From Paulownia fortunei (taxonomy: Eukaryota > Streptophyta > Magnoliopsida > Lamiales > Paulowniaceae), in the NCBI GenBank assembly GCA_019321725.1, contig CM033114.1, positions 13,992,278 through 14,056,277 of the forward strand: 64,000 bases of DNA. The letters run 5' to 3'. The stretch's first letter is position 1; each line of letters opens with the position of its first letter. The notes under the pieces are model-generated. The model did no database searches. It had not been told where the DNA came from and was given only the letters and a program-made list of their open reading frames with translations. Shown in pieces: positions 33,897 through 42,564 of the stretch. A program made the translations under genes and the position numbers.

Positions 33897-35553
33897 TCAG
33901 ATAAAAATATATACAACACTAATCATAAACAAGGTTAGAAAGAAAAAGAATTTCCTCTTGTGAAAATTGATTTCTAGAAATGGTTTAACTCTTTGTCCAT
34001 TTACTTTGAATATGTTACCATTTCTAGGATTCTCAATGTCAATCGCCCCATAAGGATATACTTTTTTTACAACAAAAGGACCACTCCACCTTGATCTCAA
34101 TTTTCAGGAAACAAATGCAATCGAGAATTATAAAGCAAAACTTTTTGACCAACCTCAAATATTTTTCTTGAAATTTTATTATCATGAAAATCTTTGATTC
34201 TTGCTTTATAAATTTTAGAATTCTTCAATGCATCATTTCTCAGTTCTTCAAGTTCATTGATTTGCAATTTGCGCAATTTTGAAGTTTCATCAAGGTTGAA
34301 GTTAAACATTTTGATTGCCCAATAAGCTTTATGTTCAAGTTCAACAGGTAAATGACAAGGTTTTCCATAAACTATCCTATAAGGAGACATGCCTAATGAT
34401 GTTTTGAAAGCAGTTCTATATGCCCAAAGTGTATCGGTAAGTCTAAGAGACCAATCTTTACGGTTTGGGTTAACTGTTTCTCTCTAAAATTTGTTTTATC
34501 TCCCTATTTGCAAGTTCAACTTGTCCATTTGTCTGAGGATGATAAGGGGTTGCAACTTTATGTATGATTCCATATTTCTTTATTAAAGTTCCGAAAACTT
34601 TGTTACAAAAATATTTTCCATCACTGATAATAGATCTAGGAATTCCAAATCGACTTAAAAATATTTTCTTTCAAAAATTTTATCACTATTTTGTGATCAT
34701 TGTTTCGACAAGGAATTGCCTCGATCCATTTTGAAACATTAATCTATGGCAACCAATATGTAAAGAAAACCAAATGATAATGGAAATGGCCCCATAAAAT
34801 GAATACCCCAACAGTCAAAGATTTCAATCACTAGGATAGGGTGTAGGGGCATCATATTTCTCTTTGAAAGGGACCCTAACTTTTGACAATTTTCACAACT
34901 TTTGCAGAAAGTGTAAGTATCTTTGAAAAGAGTTGACCAATAAAATCCACATTGCAAGATTTTTGCAGTAGTTTTCTTTACAGAAAAATGACCACCACAT
35001 GCTTCTGAATGACAAAATTTGACAATATTACCTATCTCATTGTCAGGCACACATCTTCGAAAGATTTGATCCGGACAATATTTGAATAGGTATGGATCAT
35101 CCCAATAAAATTTTTAAACCTCAGTCAAAAACTTCTTTTTATCTTGAGAGTTCCAATGTGATGGCATCTTTCCTGTTACAAGAAAATTAACAATGTCAGC
35201 AAACCAAGGTAAATAGAACGTTAAATAATTGTTCATCAGGGAAAGTGTCATTAATAGGTGTGGTTTGAAATGAGTCATCACAAACAAGTCTTGACAAATG
35301 ATCAGCCACTACTTCTCTAACCCCCTTTTTAATCTCGAATAGTAACATTAAATTCCTGGAGTAAAGAAGAATCCACCTAATCAGTCTTGGTTTAGCATCT
35401 TTTTTTGACAAAAGATATTTCAAAGCTGCATGATCACTGAAAACAACAATTGGTGAGCCACAAGAAATAAGATCGAAATTTATCCAATGCAAAAACTACA
35501 GCAAGTAATTCTTTTTCAGTTCTTGTATAATTCAATTGAGCACCATTTAAAGT
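33897..35553 (-). pseudogene. Athila integrase (younger copy), frameshifted
   Basis: The zinc-binding segment (35050-34900) reads [20 protein letters not shown] then [12 protein letters not shown], with all four HHCC ligands. The core begins [15 protein letters not shown] at about 34805: the first catalytic Asp, kept as GIDF in the older copy, is His here. 34390-34097 and 34100-33897 give the C-terminal part ([56 protein letters not shown]). Frameshifts occur near 34740-34400 and 34098. The part right of 34808 is repeated beyond the gap and should be read with caution. Confidence 0.85.
34808..35553. repeat. Left copy of duplicated gap flank (probable assembly artefact)
   Basis: Starts CCAACAGTCAAAGATTTC and ends …GCACCATTTAAAGT at the first N. 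The same sequence starts immediately after the last N (35654) and ends with the same bases at 36400. The copies differ almost only by 1-4 base indels (for example GTAAATAGAACG against GTAAAATAGAAACG). Confidence 0.9.
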
Positions 35554-35653
35554 NNNNNNNNNNNNNNNNNNNNNNNNNNNNNNNNNNNNNNNNNNNNNNN
35601 NNNNNNNNNNNNNNNNNNNNNNNNNNNNNNNNNNNNNNNNNNNNNNNNNNNNN
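35554..35653. other. Assembly gap (100 N)
   Basis: Exactly 100 N, the conventional placeholder for a scaffold gap of unknown size. It falls in the RNase H/integrase region of the younger Athila element. Confidence 1.
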
Positions 35654-36592
35654 CCAACAGTCAAAGATTTCAATCACTAGGATAGGGTGTAGGGGCATCA
35701 TATTTCTCTTTGAAAGGGACCCTAACTTTTGACAATTTTCACAACTTTTGCAGAAAGTGTAAGTATCTTTTGAAAAGAGTTGGACCAATAAAATCCACAT
35801 TGCAAGATTTTTGCAGTAGTTTTCTTTACAGAAAAATGACCACCACATGCTTCTGAATGACAAAATTTGACAATATTACCTATCTCATTGTCAGGCACAC
35901 ATCTTCGAAAGATTTGATCCGGACAATATTTGAATAGGTATGGATCATCCCAATAAAATTTTTTAACCTCAGTCAAAAACTTCTTTTTATCTTGAGAGTT
36001 CCAATGTGATGGCATCTTTCCTGTTACAAGAAAATTAACAATGTCAGCAAACCAAGGTAAAATAGAAACGTTAAATAATTGTTCATCAGGGAAAGTGTCA
36101 TTAATAGGTGTGGTTTGAAATGAGTCATCACAAACAAGTCTTGACAAATGATCAGCCACTACATTCTCTACCCCCTTTTTATCTCGAATAGTAACATTAA
36201 ATTCCTGGAGTAAGAGAATCCACCTAATCAGTCTTGGTTTAGCATCTTTTTTTGACAAAAGATATTTCAAAAGCTGCATGATCACTGAAAACAACAATTG
36301 GTGAGCCAACAAGATAAGATCGAAATTTATCCAATGCAAAAACTACAGCAAGTAATTCTTTTTCAGTTCTTGTATAATTCAATTGAGCACCATTTAAAGT
36401 TTTACTTGCATAGTAAATAACATATGGTTTTTTATCTTTTCTTTGTCCCAAGACAGCTCCAACAGCATAATCACTAGCATCACACATTATTTCAAAAAGG
36501 TAAAGTCCAATCTGGAGGCTGCATGATTGGAGCAGACGTAAGCATGCTTTTAAGCTTAACAAAAGCATTTTCACAGTTTTCAGTCCATTCAA
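35654..36592 (-). pseudogene. Athila RNase H to integrase N-terminus (younger copy, right of gap)
   Basis: 36592-36239 reads [54 protein letters not shown] and [18 protein letters not shown]: the RNase H catalytic CDAS and SDHA motifs are present. After one frameshift near 36250, 36339-35722 continues open through [29 protein letters not shown] and [20 protein letters not shown] into the integrase zinc domain, then shifts frame again near 35785. This right-hand copy is more intact than its duplicate left of the gap and is probably closer to the true sequence. Confidence 0.85.
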
Positions 36593-36699
36593 AAATAGTG
36601 TCTTTTGTTAGAGATTACACAAAGGTTTAGATATAATACTAAAATCTTTGATAAATCTTCTATAAAAACCAGCATGTCCTAAAAATGATCTAATCTCCT

Positions 36700-37275
36700 T
36701 CACAGTCTTGGTGTTGGCAAATTGGCAATTAACTCAATTTTAGATTTATCAACCTCAATACCTTCTGATGATATAATGTGTACAAGAACAATACCAGTTG
36801 TTACCATGAAGTGACATTTCTCCCAATTGAGCACAAGATTCTTTTCTTCACACCTGATCAAAACCTTTTCTAAATTAGATAAGCAATCATCAAATAAATT
36901 AATCAAAAATAGAAAAATCATCCATGAAAACTTCAAGAAAATATTCAACCATGTCACTAAAAATACTAAGCATGCATCGTTGGAATGTAGCTGGTGCATT
37001 ACATAATCCAAAAGGCATCCTTCGATATGCAAAAGTACCAAAAGGACATGTAAAAGTTGTTTTCTCTTGATCTTCAAGTGCAATTGCAATTTGGTTATAT
37101 CTAGAATATCCATCTAAAAAGCAATAAAATTCGTGTCCTGCAACTCTTTCTAAAATTTGATCCATGAAAGGTAATGGAAATGATCTTTTCTAGTGACTGA
37201 GTTGAGTTTTCTATAGTCAATGCACATTCGCCAACCAGTAACAGTCCTAGTTGGAATTAATTCATCATTCTCATT
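36700..37275 (-). pseudogene. Athila reverse transcriptase (younger copy), frameshifted
   Basis: 37165-36899 contains MDQILERVAGHEFYCFLDGY, IAIALEDQEKTTFTCPFGTF, RRMPFGLCNAPATFQRCM and the catalytic FMDDFSIF motif of Athila RT. 37113-36700 overlaps it in a second frame and continues NLEKVLIRCEEKNLVLNWEK and SSEGIEVDKSKIELIANLP. A TAG at about 37275 (where a Trp codon would fit) separates it from the upstream frame, and at least two single-base shifts lie within it. The N-terminal RT motif (WVSPTQVVPKKSG) is encoded at the end of the 38934-37276 frame. Confidence 0.9.
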
Positions 37276-38934
37276 CTAGACTACAGTAACTCCAGATTTC
37301 TTAGGTACAACTTGAGTCGGACTTACCCATTTGCTATCAGAAATAGAATAAATGATTCCATTATCTAAGAGTTTAATGACTTCATTTCTTACTACTTCTT
37401 TCATATTAGGATTTAGCCTTCCTTGCATTTCTCTAGATGGTTTAGCATTTTCCTCTAGATAGATGTTATGTGTGCAAATGAAAGGATTAATACCTTTAAT
37501 ATCAGCAATGGTCCATCCTAAAGCATTCTTATGCATTTTCAGAGTTTCGATCAACTTACCTTCTTGATATGCATCGAGTTTGGAAGAAATTATTATTGGA
37601 AAAGTTTCATTCTCACCCAAGAAAGAGTATTTCAAATTAACTGGCAAAGGTTTCAATTCAACCACGGGAACTTTAATACTTGATGGAATAGATTTTACTG
37701 TTGATGATGAAAGTTCTTCGAAACTTGGCTTCCAAAAATATTTTTCTTGTACCTGCAAAAATTCAGAGATAGTATTAGTGTGTTCCTTTTTATAAATACT
37801 TTCACTTTCAAAACAAGTCTCCAAAGAATCTGAAGAGTTAGTAGTAGTAAAGTATTCATGAACAAGTTCTTCAATTGAATCCACTTCATGTACTTCGACA
37901 TCTTCTGCAGGTTGCATACAAACATTAAACACATTTAGTTCTAAAGTCATATTTCCAAATGATAATTTCAAAATACCATTTCTACAATTGATCAAAGCAT
38001 TTGAAGTTGCAAGAAAAGGACGACCCAAAATGATAGGAATTTGTGTATGTGTTTGTGCAACAGGCTCTGTGTCCAAAACAATGAAATCAACTGGAAAGTA
38101 AAACTTATCAATTTGTACCAACACATCTTCTACTATTCCCTTTGGAACTTTAATCGAACGGTCAGCTAATTGGAGTACAACAGAAGTTGTTTTAAGTTCT
38201 CCCAAACCTAACTGTTCATAAACTGAGAAAGGTAGAAGATTTACACTAGCACCAAGATCAAGCAAAGCACGCTCTATTCTAGTGTTTCCTATGATACATG
38301 AAATGGTTGGACAACCTGGATCTTTGTACCTGGGTGGAGTGAATTGTTGAATGATTAAACTAACACTTGCAGTTAAAAATGCCTTCTTTTGTACATGATG
38401 TTTTCTTTTGATTGTACACAAATCTTTCAAAAATTTGGCATAAGGTGGAACTTGCTTGATTGCATCCAATAATGGAATATTAATCTTGACTTGTTTAAAA
38501 ATTTCAAAAATTTCAGCATTTGAGTTCAATTTCTGAGTTGCTTGCAATCTTTGAGGAAAGGGTGCTGGAGGTAAATATTTTTCTTTTTCTTCATTTTCAC
38601 GCTTACCTTCTTCAAACTTACCTTTATCGTCAAGACTATTTTCATTTTTCATTTCTAGAGGTGGATTAGAAACTTTCTCCTTGGGATGGATAGTCTTGTC
38701 AACAACTTTTCCATTCCGAAGAGTTGTAACTGAATTAGCCTCCTTGACTGCATTTTCACCTGAAGAAGAAACATGACACTGAGTAGAAGGATTAGGTTGA
38801 GGTTGAGCAGGAAATTTACCTTTTTCATGAGTACGCAAAGAAGTTGTCAGTGTTGAAAGTGTGCTTCTGATCTCATTAATAGCTTGTGCAGTCTGATTAT
38901 TGATGTTTGTTTGTTCATGCATAAATGCTTGCAA
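37276..38934 (-). CDS. Athila Gag-Pol segment: protease and RT N-terminus (552 residues open)
   Basis: The longest open frame of the window. The N-terminal third is hydrophilic (Gag C-terminus, with NSVTTLRNGKVVDKTIHPKE, the 'LRSGK/LRNGK' signature of Athila). The protease region at about residues 215-340 has ALLDLGASVNLLPFSVYEQL, where the catalytic triplet reads DLG, as is usual for Athila and unlike the D(S/T)G of other retroelements, followed by IPIILGRPFLATSNALI. RT begins near residue 440 (IYLEENAKPSREMQGRLNP) and reaches WVSPTQVVPKKSG before the stop. The preceding gag frame overlaps after a frameshift near 39150-38930. Confidence 0.9.
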   Translation of the reverse strand: MQAFMHEQTNINNQTAQAINEIRSTLSTLTTSLRTHEKGKFPAQPQPNPSTQCHVSSSGENAVKEANSVTTLRNGKVVDKTIHPKEKVSNPPLEMKNENSLDDKGKFEEGKRENEEKEKYLPPAPFPQRLQATQKLNSNAEIFEIFKQVKINIPLLDAIKQVPPYAKFLKDLCTIKRKHHVQKKAFLTASVSLIIQQFTPPRYKDPGCPTISCIIGNTRIERALLDLGASVNLLPFSVYEQLGLGELKTTSVVLQLADRSIKVPKGIVEDVLVQIDKFYFPVDFIVLDTEPVAQTHTQIPIILGRPFLATSNALINCRNGILKLSFGNMTLELNVFNVCMQPAEDVEVHEVDSIEELVHEYFTTTNSSDSLETCFESESIYKKEHTNTISEFLQVQEKYFWKPSFEELSSSTVKSIPSSIKVPVVELKPLPVNLKYSFLGENETFPIIISSKLDAYQEGKLIETLKMHKNALGWTIADIKGINPFICTHNIYLEENAKPSREMQGRLNPNMKEVVRNEVIKLLDNGIIYSISDSKWVSPTQVVPKKSGVTVV

Positions 38935-39194
38935 AGTCTCCTCAATGGATTTTCTATGTGGAGTGGATAAGAATGAAAGTTTTGTGGTTTTTGTGAATGC
39001 GGTGGTTGGGCACGGTTATCATCTCGCCAACTGAAATTGGGATGATTTCTCCATTGTGGATTGTAAGTTTCAGAATATGGAGAATGGAAAGGCTTTTTGA
39101 ATGTGTTCATAAAATTTGCTTGTACTGGAAGGTTTGGACATTCATTGGTGAGTGCCCAAAAGTTCACAATTGCTACAACTTCTTCCTCTTGCAC
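38935..39194 (-). pseudogene. Gag zinc-knuckle and C-terminal linker, out of frame
   Basis: This frame continues the gag reading after the shift near 39155: TNECPNLPVQANFMNTFKK, then a segment with YNPQWRNHPNFSWRDDNRAQ, which is the usual Athila 'YNPGWRNHPNFSW' block, and then leads by a second shift into the 38934-37276 frame. Both breaks are single-base and could be real mutations or consensus errors. Confidence 0.8.
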
Positions 39195-40122
39195 AGATTT
39201 GATTTCCTTTACTTTTCTTAAGTTTCATGGCTTCAACTTTTCTTGTTAAACTAGCAAGTCTAGCATTTAGATCATCTTCTTGACTAAGGTAATATTTTTC
39301 TTTATTACTATTAGCAAGATTAGATCTAATAGAACCTTCGGAAGAATTAACACTATGCCATGATTGAGAGTTTTCTGCCAAATGATCTAGGTATTCTAGG
39401 GCTTCATCAGGTTCCTTATCAAGAAACTCACCATTACACATTGTTTCAACAAATTGTTTTGTTTCAGGAGTTAAACCTTCATAAAAGAAACTAATTAAGC
39501 GCCATTTTTCAAAACCATGATGTGGGCATGAATTCAACAAATCTTTAAATCTTTCCCAACATTGAAAGAAAACTTCATTCGAATTTTGAGAAAAATTTTG
39601 AATTTGTCTTTTCAAAGCATTAGTTTTATGAGTTGAAAAGAATTTTTTCAAGAATTCAGCTTGCATTTCTTGCCAAGTACCAATTGACCTAGGTTTTAAA
39701 GAATTAAGCCAATTTTTTGCTTTATCTTTTAAAGAGAAAGGAAATAATTTGAGCTTAACAATGTCATTTGTGCAAGTTTGATTATCAAAAGTGGCACATA
39801 CTTCATCAAATTCTTTTAAATGCAAGTAAGGACTTTCAGAGTCTAAACCATGGAAATTAGGAAGTAAAGGGATCATACCTGACTCGAATCGAAAATTATT
39901 TGCATTTAGAGGAAAAATGAAACAAGAAGGAGAAGAATTTCGAGGAGGTTGCAAGTAATAACGCATGGTACGCACCTGTTGATTCTCATTTTCATCCTGG
40001 ACACTTTCATTTTCAGCCATGGTGGAAGTGTGTGGAGATGATTCAAACAAATTTTCAAACAAAGTTTCGGAATTATTTCTTACTAAACGTCGAGAATTAT
40101 GACTACGATACCATATAACCAT
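39142..40122 (-). CDS. Athila Gag (capsid part), 326 residues
   Basis: The capsid domain is well kept: PLLPNFHGLDSESPYLHLKE, FDEVCATFDNQTCTNDIVKL, FPFSLKDKAKNWLNSLKP, TWQEMQAEFLKKFFSTHKT, CWERFKDLLNSCPHHGFE and FYEGLTPETKQFVETMCNG are the standard Athila Gag blocks. The first Met is at 40122, with a second in-frame Met at 40020 (MAENESVQDENE); the primer site lies just upstream. The frame ends inside the zinc knuckle (CSNCELLGTHQ), where a one-base shift separates it from TNECPNLPVQANF in the next frame (39194-38847). Gag builds the virus-like particle and packages RNA. Confidence 0.9.
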   Translation of the reverse strand: MVIWYRSHNSRRLVRNNSETLFENLFESSPHTSTMAENESVQDENENQQVRTMRYYLQPPRNSSPSCFIFPLNANNFRFESGMIPLLPNFHGLDSESPYLHLKEFDEVCATFDNQTCTNDIVKLKLFPFSLKDKAKNWLNSLKPRSIGTWQEMQAEFLKKFFSTHKTNALKRQIQNFSQNSNEVFFQCWERFKDLLNSCPHHGFEKWRLISFFYEGLTPETKQFVETMCNGEFLDKEPDEALEYLDHLAENSQSWHSVNSSEGSIRSNLANSNKEKYYLSQEDDLNARLASLTRKVEAMKLKKSKGNQICARGRSCSNCELLGTHQ

Positions 40123-40196
40123 ATATCCATAAAGAAAATAAACAAACTATATTTACAAAGGAAAAATATTAACAAACCTGAATACTTACCTTGCCT

Positions 40197-40214
40197 TCCC
40201 CGGCAACGGCGCCA
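40197..40214 (-). promoter_or_regulatory. Primer-binding site, tRNA-Asp type
   Basis: The minus strand reads TGGCGCCGTTGCCGGGGA, the tRNA-Asp-complementary sequence used by Athila elements. It is separated from the 5' LTR end (TTGTAGCA) by six bases. Confidence 0.95.
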
Positions 40215-40220
40215 AAAACT

Positions 40221-41832
40221 TGCTACAACTTTAAGGTTGCAAATCCAAGTGCAGGTTGTAGTAAGTAATAAATTTCTCGTGAGTCCGAGGTCGATCCACA
40301 GGGAAGTTGTTTGAAGAATTCAAGTTTATATTTATAAAAAGATGGAGTTTATGTGAATAAAAAATATATGAACAATTAATGTATGATGTAGCTAAAGAAA
40401 AACCGAAGTAATAAAAGTACTGAGGATTAGGGATCCACTCTTGAGTTTTGGATAGATAAATGGTTATTTATTCTTTTACCTCTATTAATTGCCACAATTG
40501 GAATCCATACATAATGAAGGTTCCAATGGGAAGATATTATCAAGTAACTCATGCAATAAGGTAATCATGATATTGTCTTACTATTGCAATTTATCTCTTA
40601 ACGCCAACACTTATTTATGAATCAAGCATTTATATACTCCTTCGTCAACAACAAATCAAGGTTTCACATTAGCAGTCGGTGGGGTAAAACCGTACAATAA
40701 GCTAAATGAACCCAAGTATTTGTTGTGCCATTGGAGATACATAAATCAAGAATCACCACAAAAATAAGTAGGGTTTAGATAAAAAATAATAATAATAATA
40801 CAACATACTTAAACAATTTCTACCCTTATAACCATTTATCTTCCTCCATCAAGAGATTCACCCTTTTTCCTCAGCAAAATGAAATTTAGAAAGACATAAT
40901 AAAAGTAACAAAGACTAAAAATATAAGAGAAACTAGAGAATGCATTTCTATTACTACTAGAAAACTTACAATACTAGAAAACATATAAACTAGATAACTT
41001 AGCCTAAAGAAACCCTCTACCCCCCTCCTCTTACAAGCTGAATACATGGCCTATTTATAGTACTTGGAGTAAGCTAGAGGCCAAACAAATAATGGAGGGG
41101 TTAATCAAGTGGTATGCTAGTTGCCAAGAGTTGGTAAGTTGTTACACAAATTTCTCAACCACTGAATTAAATTATATTTTTCAGTCAGATACAGCCAGAT
41201 TTTGAAGATACGTAAAGAATAAAAATTGTAGATCTTTCAACGCTGATATAGTTTCATATATCTTTTGTCAAATTTGACGATCGGATGAAGGAGATATGGT
41301 CAAATTACCGAATCATGTCCAAGAGCCGCCCTGTAACATCAGCAGCAACTTGCAGCCTATGGTTTTACCATTTCGACACATTTTCACACCATCTTGTCTT
41401 CAGAAAACTTGTTTATTTACCTCTTGGGTATAACATATCCAAATTTCAGACCAAAATAAATTTGGGCTCAAGATATATAACCGAATTGGTAAAATAAGTC
41501 AATACTGGGCTGAACTCTGATCTGAATTTTGGTGATCCATTTTGTGTAATTACTTGGACGAATTTTGTGCTATCATCAAAACTGAATTGGGCTGAGCCTC
41601 CAACATAAAAGTTGTACCTCTATCTCTTGGATTTCAAATGAAACAAGCTTCAGGTCCATAGAGCTTTTGATCATGAAGTTATGCTCAAATTACAAAAACT
41701 GCACAAGTCTGAAAACATGCTTCCATTTATTCCTTAACACAAAACATTAATAAAACAAGAATATTAACAAGAATAAAGCAAGAAAAGTATAAAGGATTTG
41801 ATATAAAAATATGTCAAAATATGCACTTATCA
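40221..41832 (-). repeat. 5' LTR of younger Athila element
   Basis: Pair of 28866-30482. On the minus strand it runs from TGATAAGTGCATATTTTGAC to …GTTGTAGCA. The right outer flank is the TSD ATAAC (41833-41837). No coding sequence; the short plus-strand frames here occur also in the other LTR and are shadows. Confidence 0.95.
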
Positions 41833-41837
41833 ATAAC

Positions 41838-42480
41838 TCTCAAGAAGCGATTTCTTTTTCTTTTAAAAATGCAATTTTAAAAAATTATAAAACCAAAATT
41901 GAAAGATTAAAGATGCTTATGCACATGATGGATAATTGAAGCAAAGGTAAGAGTACTAGGTTAGGTTTTATACGAGTTTTTAAACTTACTTACTAGATAC
42001 ATATCTAGTTTTGGTAAAAGCACATATTCAAAAAAAGAAAGGTCAAAAAAATGCAAGTTTGTCACAAACATGCTCGATGGACTTGCAACAAAAAATGTCG
42101 CCCTTAGAAATAGTTTTTAAAAATCGAGAAGATAAAATTCAATTCATTATGGATGAACTGAATAAGGAGTATTTAGATGACATTATATTGACTCTTGAGA
42201 TGCATTCAGGTGGATTAGAACATCATTTAATTCTTGATTTATGGAATCACTTTTAGAATGAATATGAGCATTATAGTCTTGGGAATCTAATATTAAAAGA
42301 CCCCATTTACCAGTTTAAAATAAAACTGAATGGGAAGTATATCCTCGACCCCAAAGGATGTTTAAGCGATTATTAGACATAATACCAGAGAAAGATGTGA
42401 GTCACAGTCACAACTACATGTATATTCACATGTAAGTAGCTAATTTTTAAATTTTGTGTTCTTATTTTCAACCTTTCAGA
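41838..42480 (+). other. Coding-like block upstream of LOG homologue, old copy
   Basis: Counterpart of 33720-32904. A plus-strand frame at 42011-42256 reads AKCKFVTNMLDG-like sequence in one frame and EIVFKNREDKIQFIMDELNK, DIILTLEMHSGGLEHHLIL in another; NEYEHYSLGNLILKDPIYQF and KLNGKYILDPKGCL follow after a stop. Residues shared with the younger copy (KNREDK…FIMD, SLGNL.LKDP, KLDGK/KLNGK) suggest this once encoded protein. The family was not recognised. Confidence 0.5.
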
Positions 42481-42564
42481 TAAATGAAAAAGACTTACAA
42501 TAAATGCTTGAAGCACCGTACTTACTCCATTTTTGCACAACTCACTTTAAAAAAAAAATAAAAA

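Larger units (their letters stand above)
28866..41832 (-). mobile_element. Younger Athila element carrying a LOG homologue, full length
   Basis: On the minus strand: 5' LTR (41832-40221), tRNA-Asp primer site (40214-40197), gag (from about 40122), protease, RT, RNase H, integrase (to 33897), a 3.4 kb 3' region with a LOG homologue (32903-32252), polypurine tract (30497-30483) and 3' LTR (30482-28866). The TSD ATAAC flanks it. The two LTRs (1,612 and 1,617 bp) differ at only about 20 positions by eye, so insertion is fairly recent. It contains a 100-N gap with an apparent false duplication. Several frameshifts and stops interrupt gag-pol, so autonomy is doubtful even allowing for consensus errors. 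Confidence 0.95.

Noticed and set aside
35516..35863. Open frames running through the N gap
   Set aside because: They translate unknown bases and join two copies of the same sequence; not real.
37580..37795. Plus-strand frames inside Athila pol (also 38997-39221, 6050-6322, 5124-5312)
   Set aside because: These are antisense to conserved pol/gag sequence and have no recognisable domains.
40197..40214. tRNA-Asp gene fragment (and iMet at 55004)
   Set aside because: These are short primer-binding sites next to LTRs; no cloverleaf sequence surrounds them.
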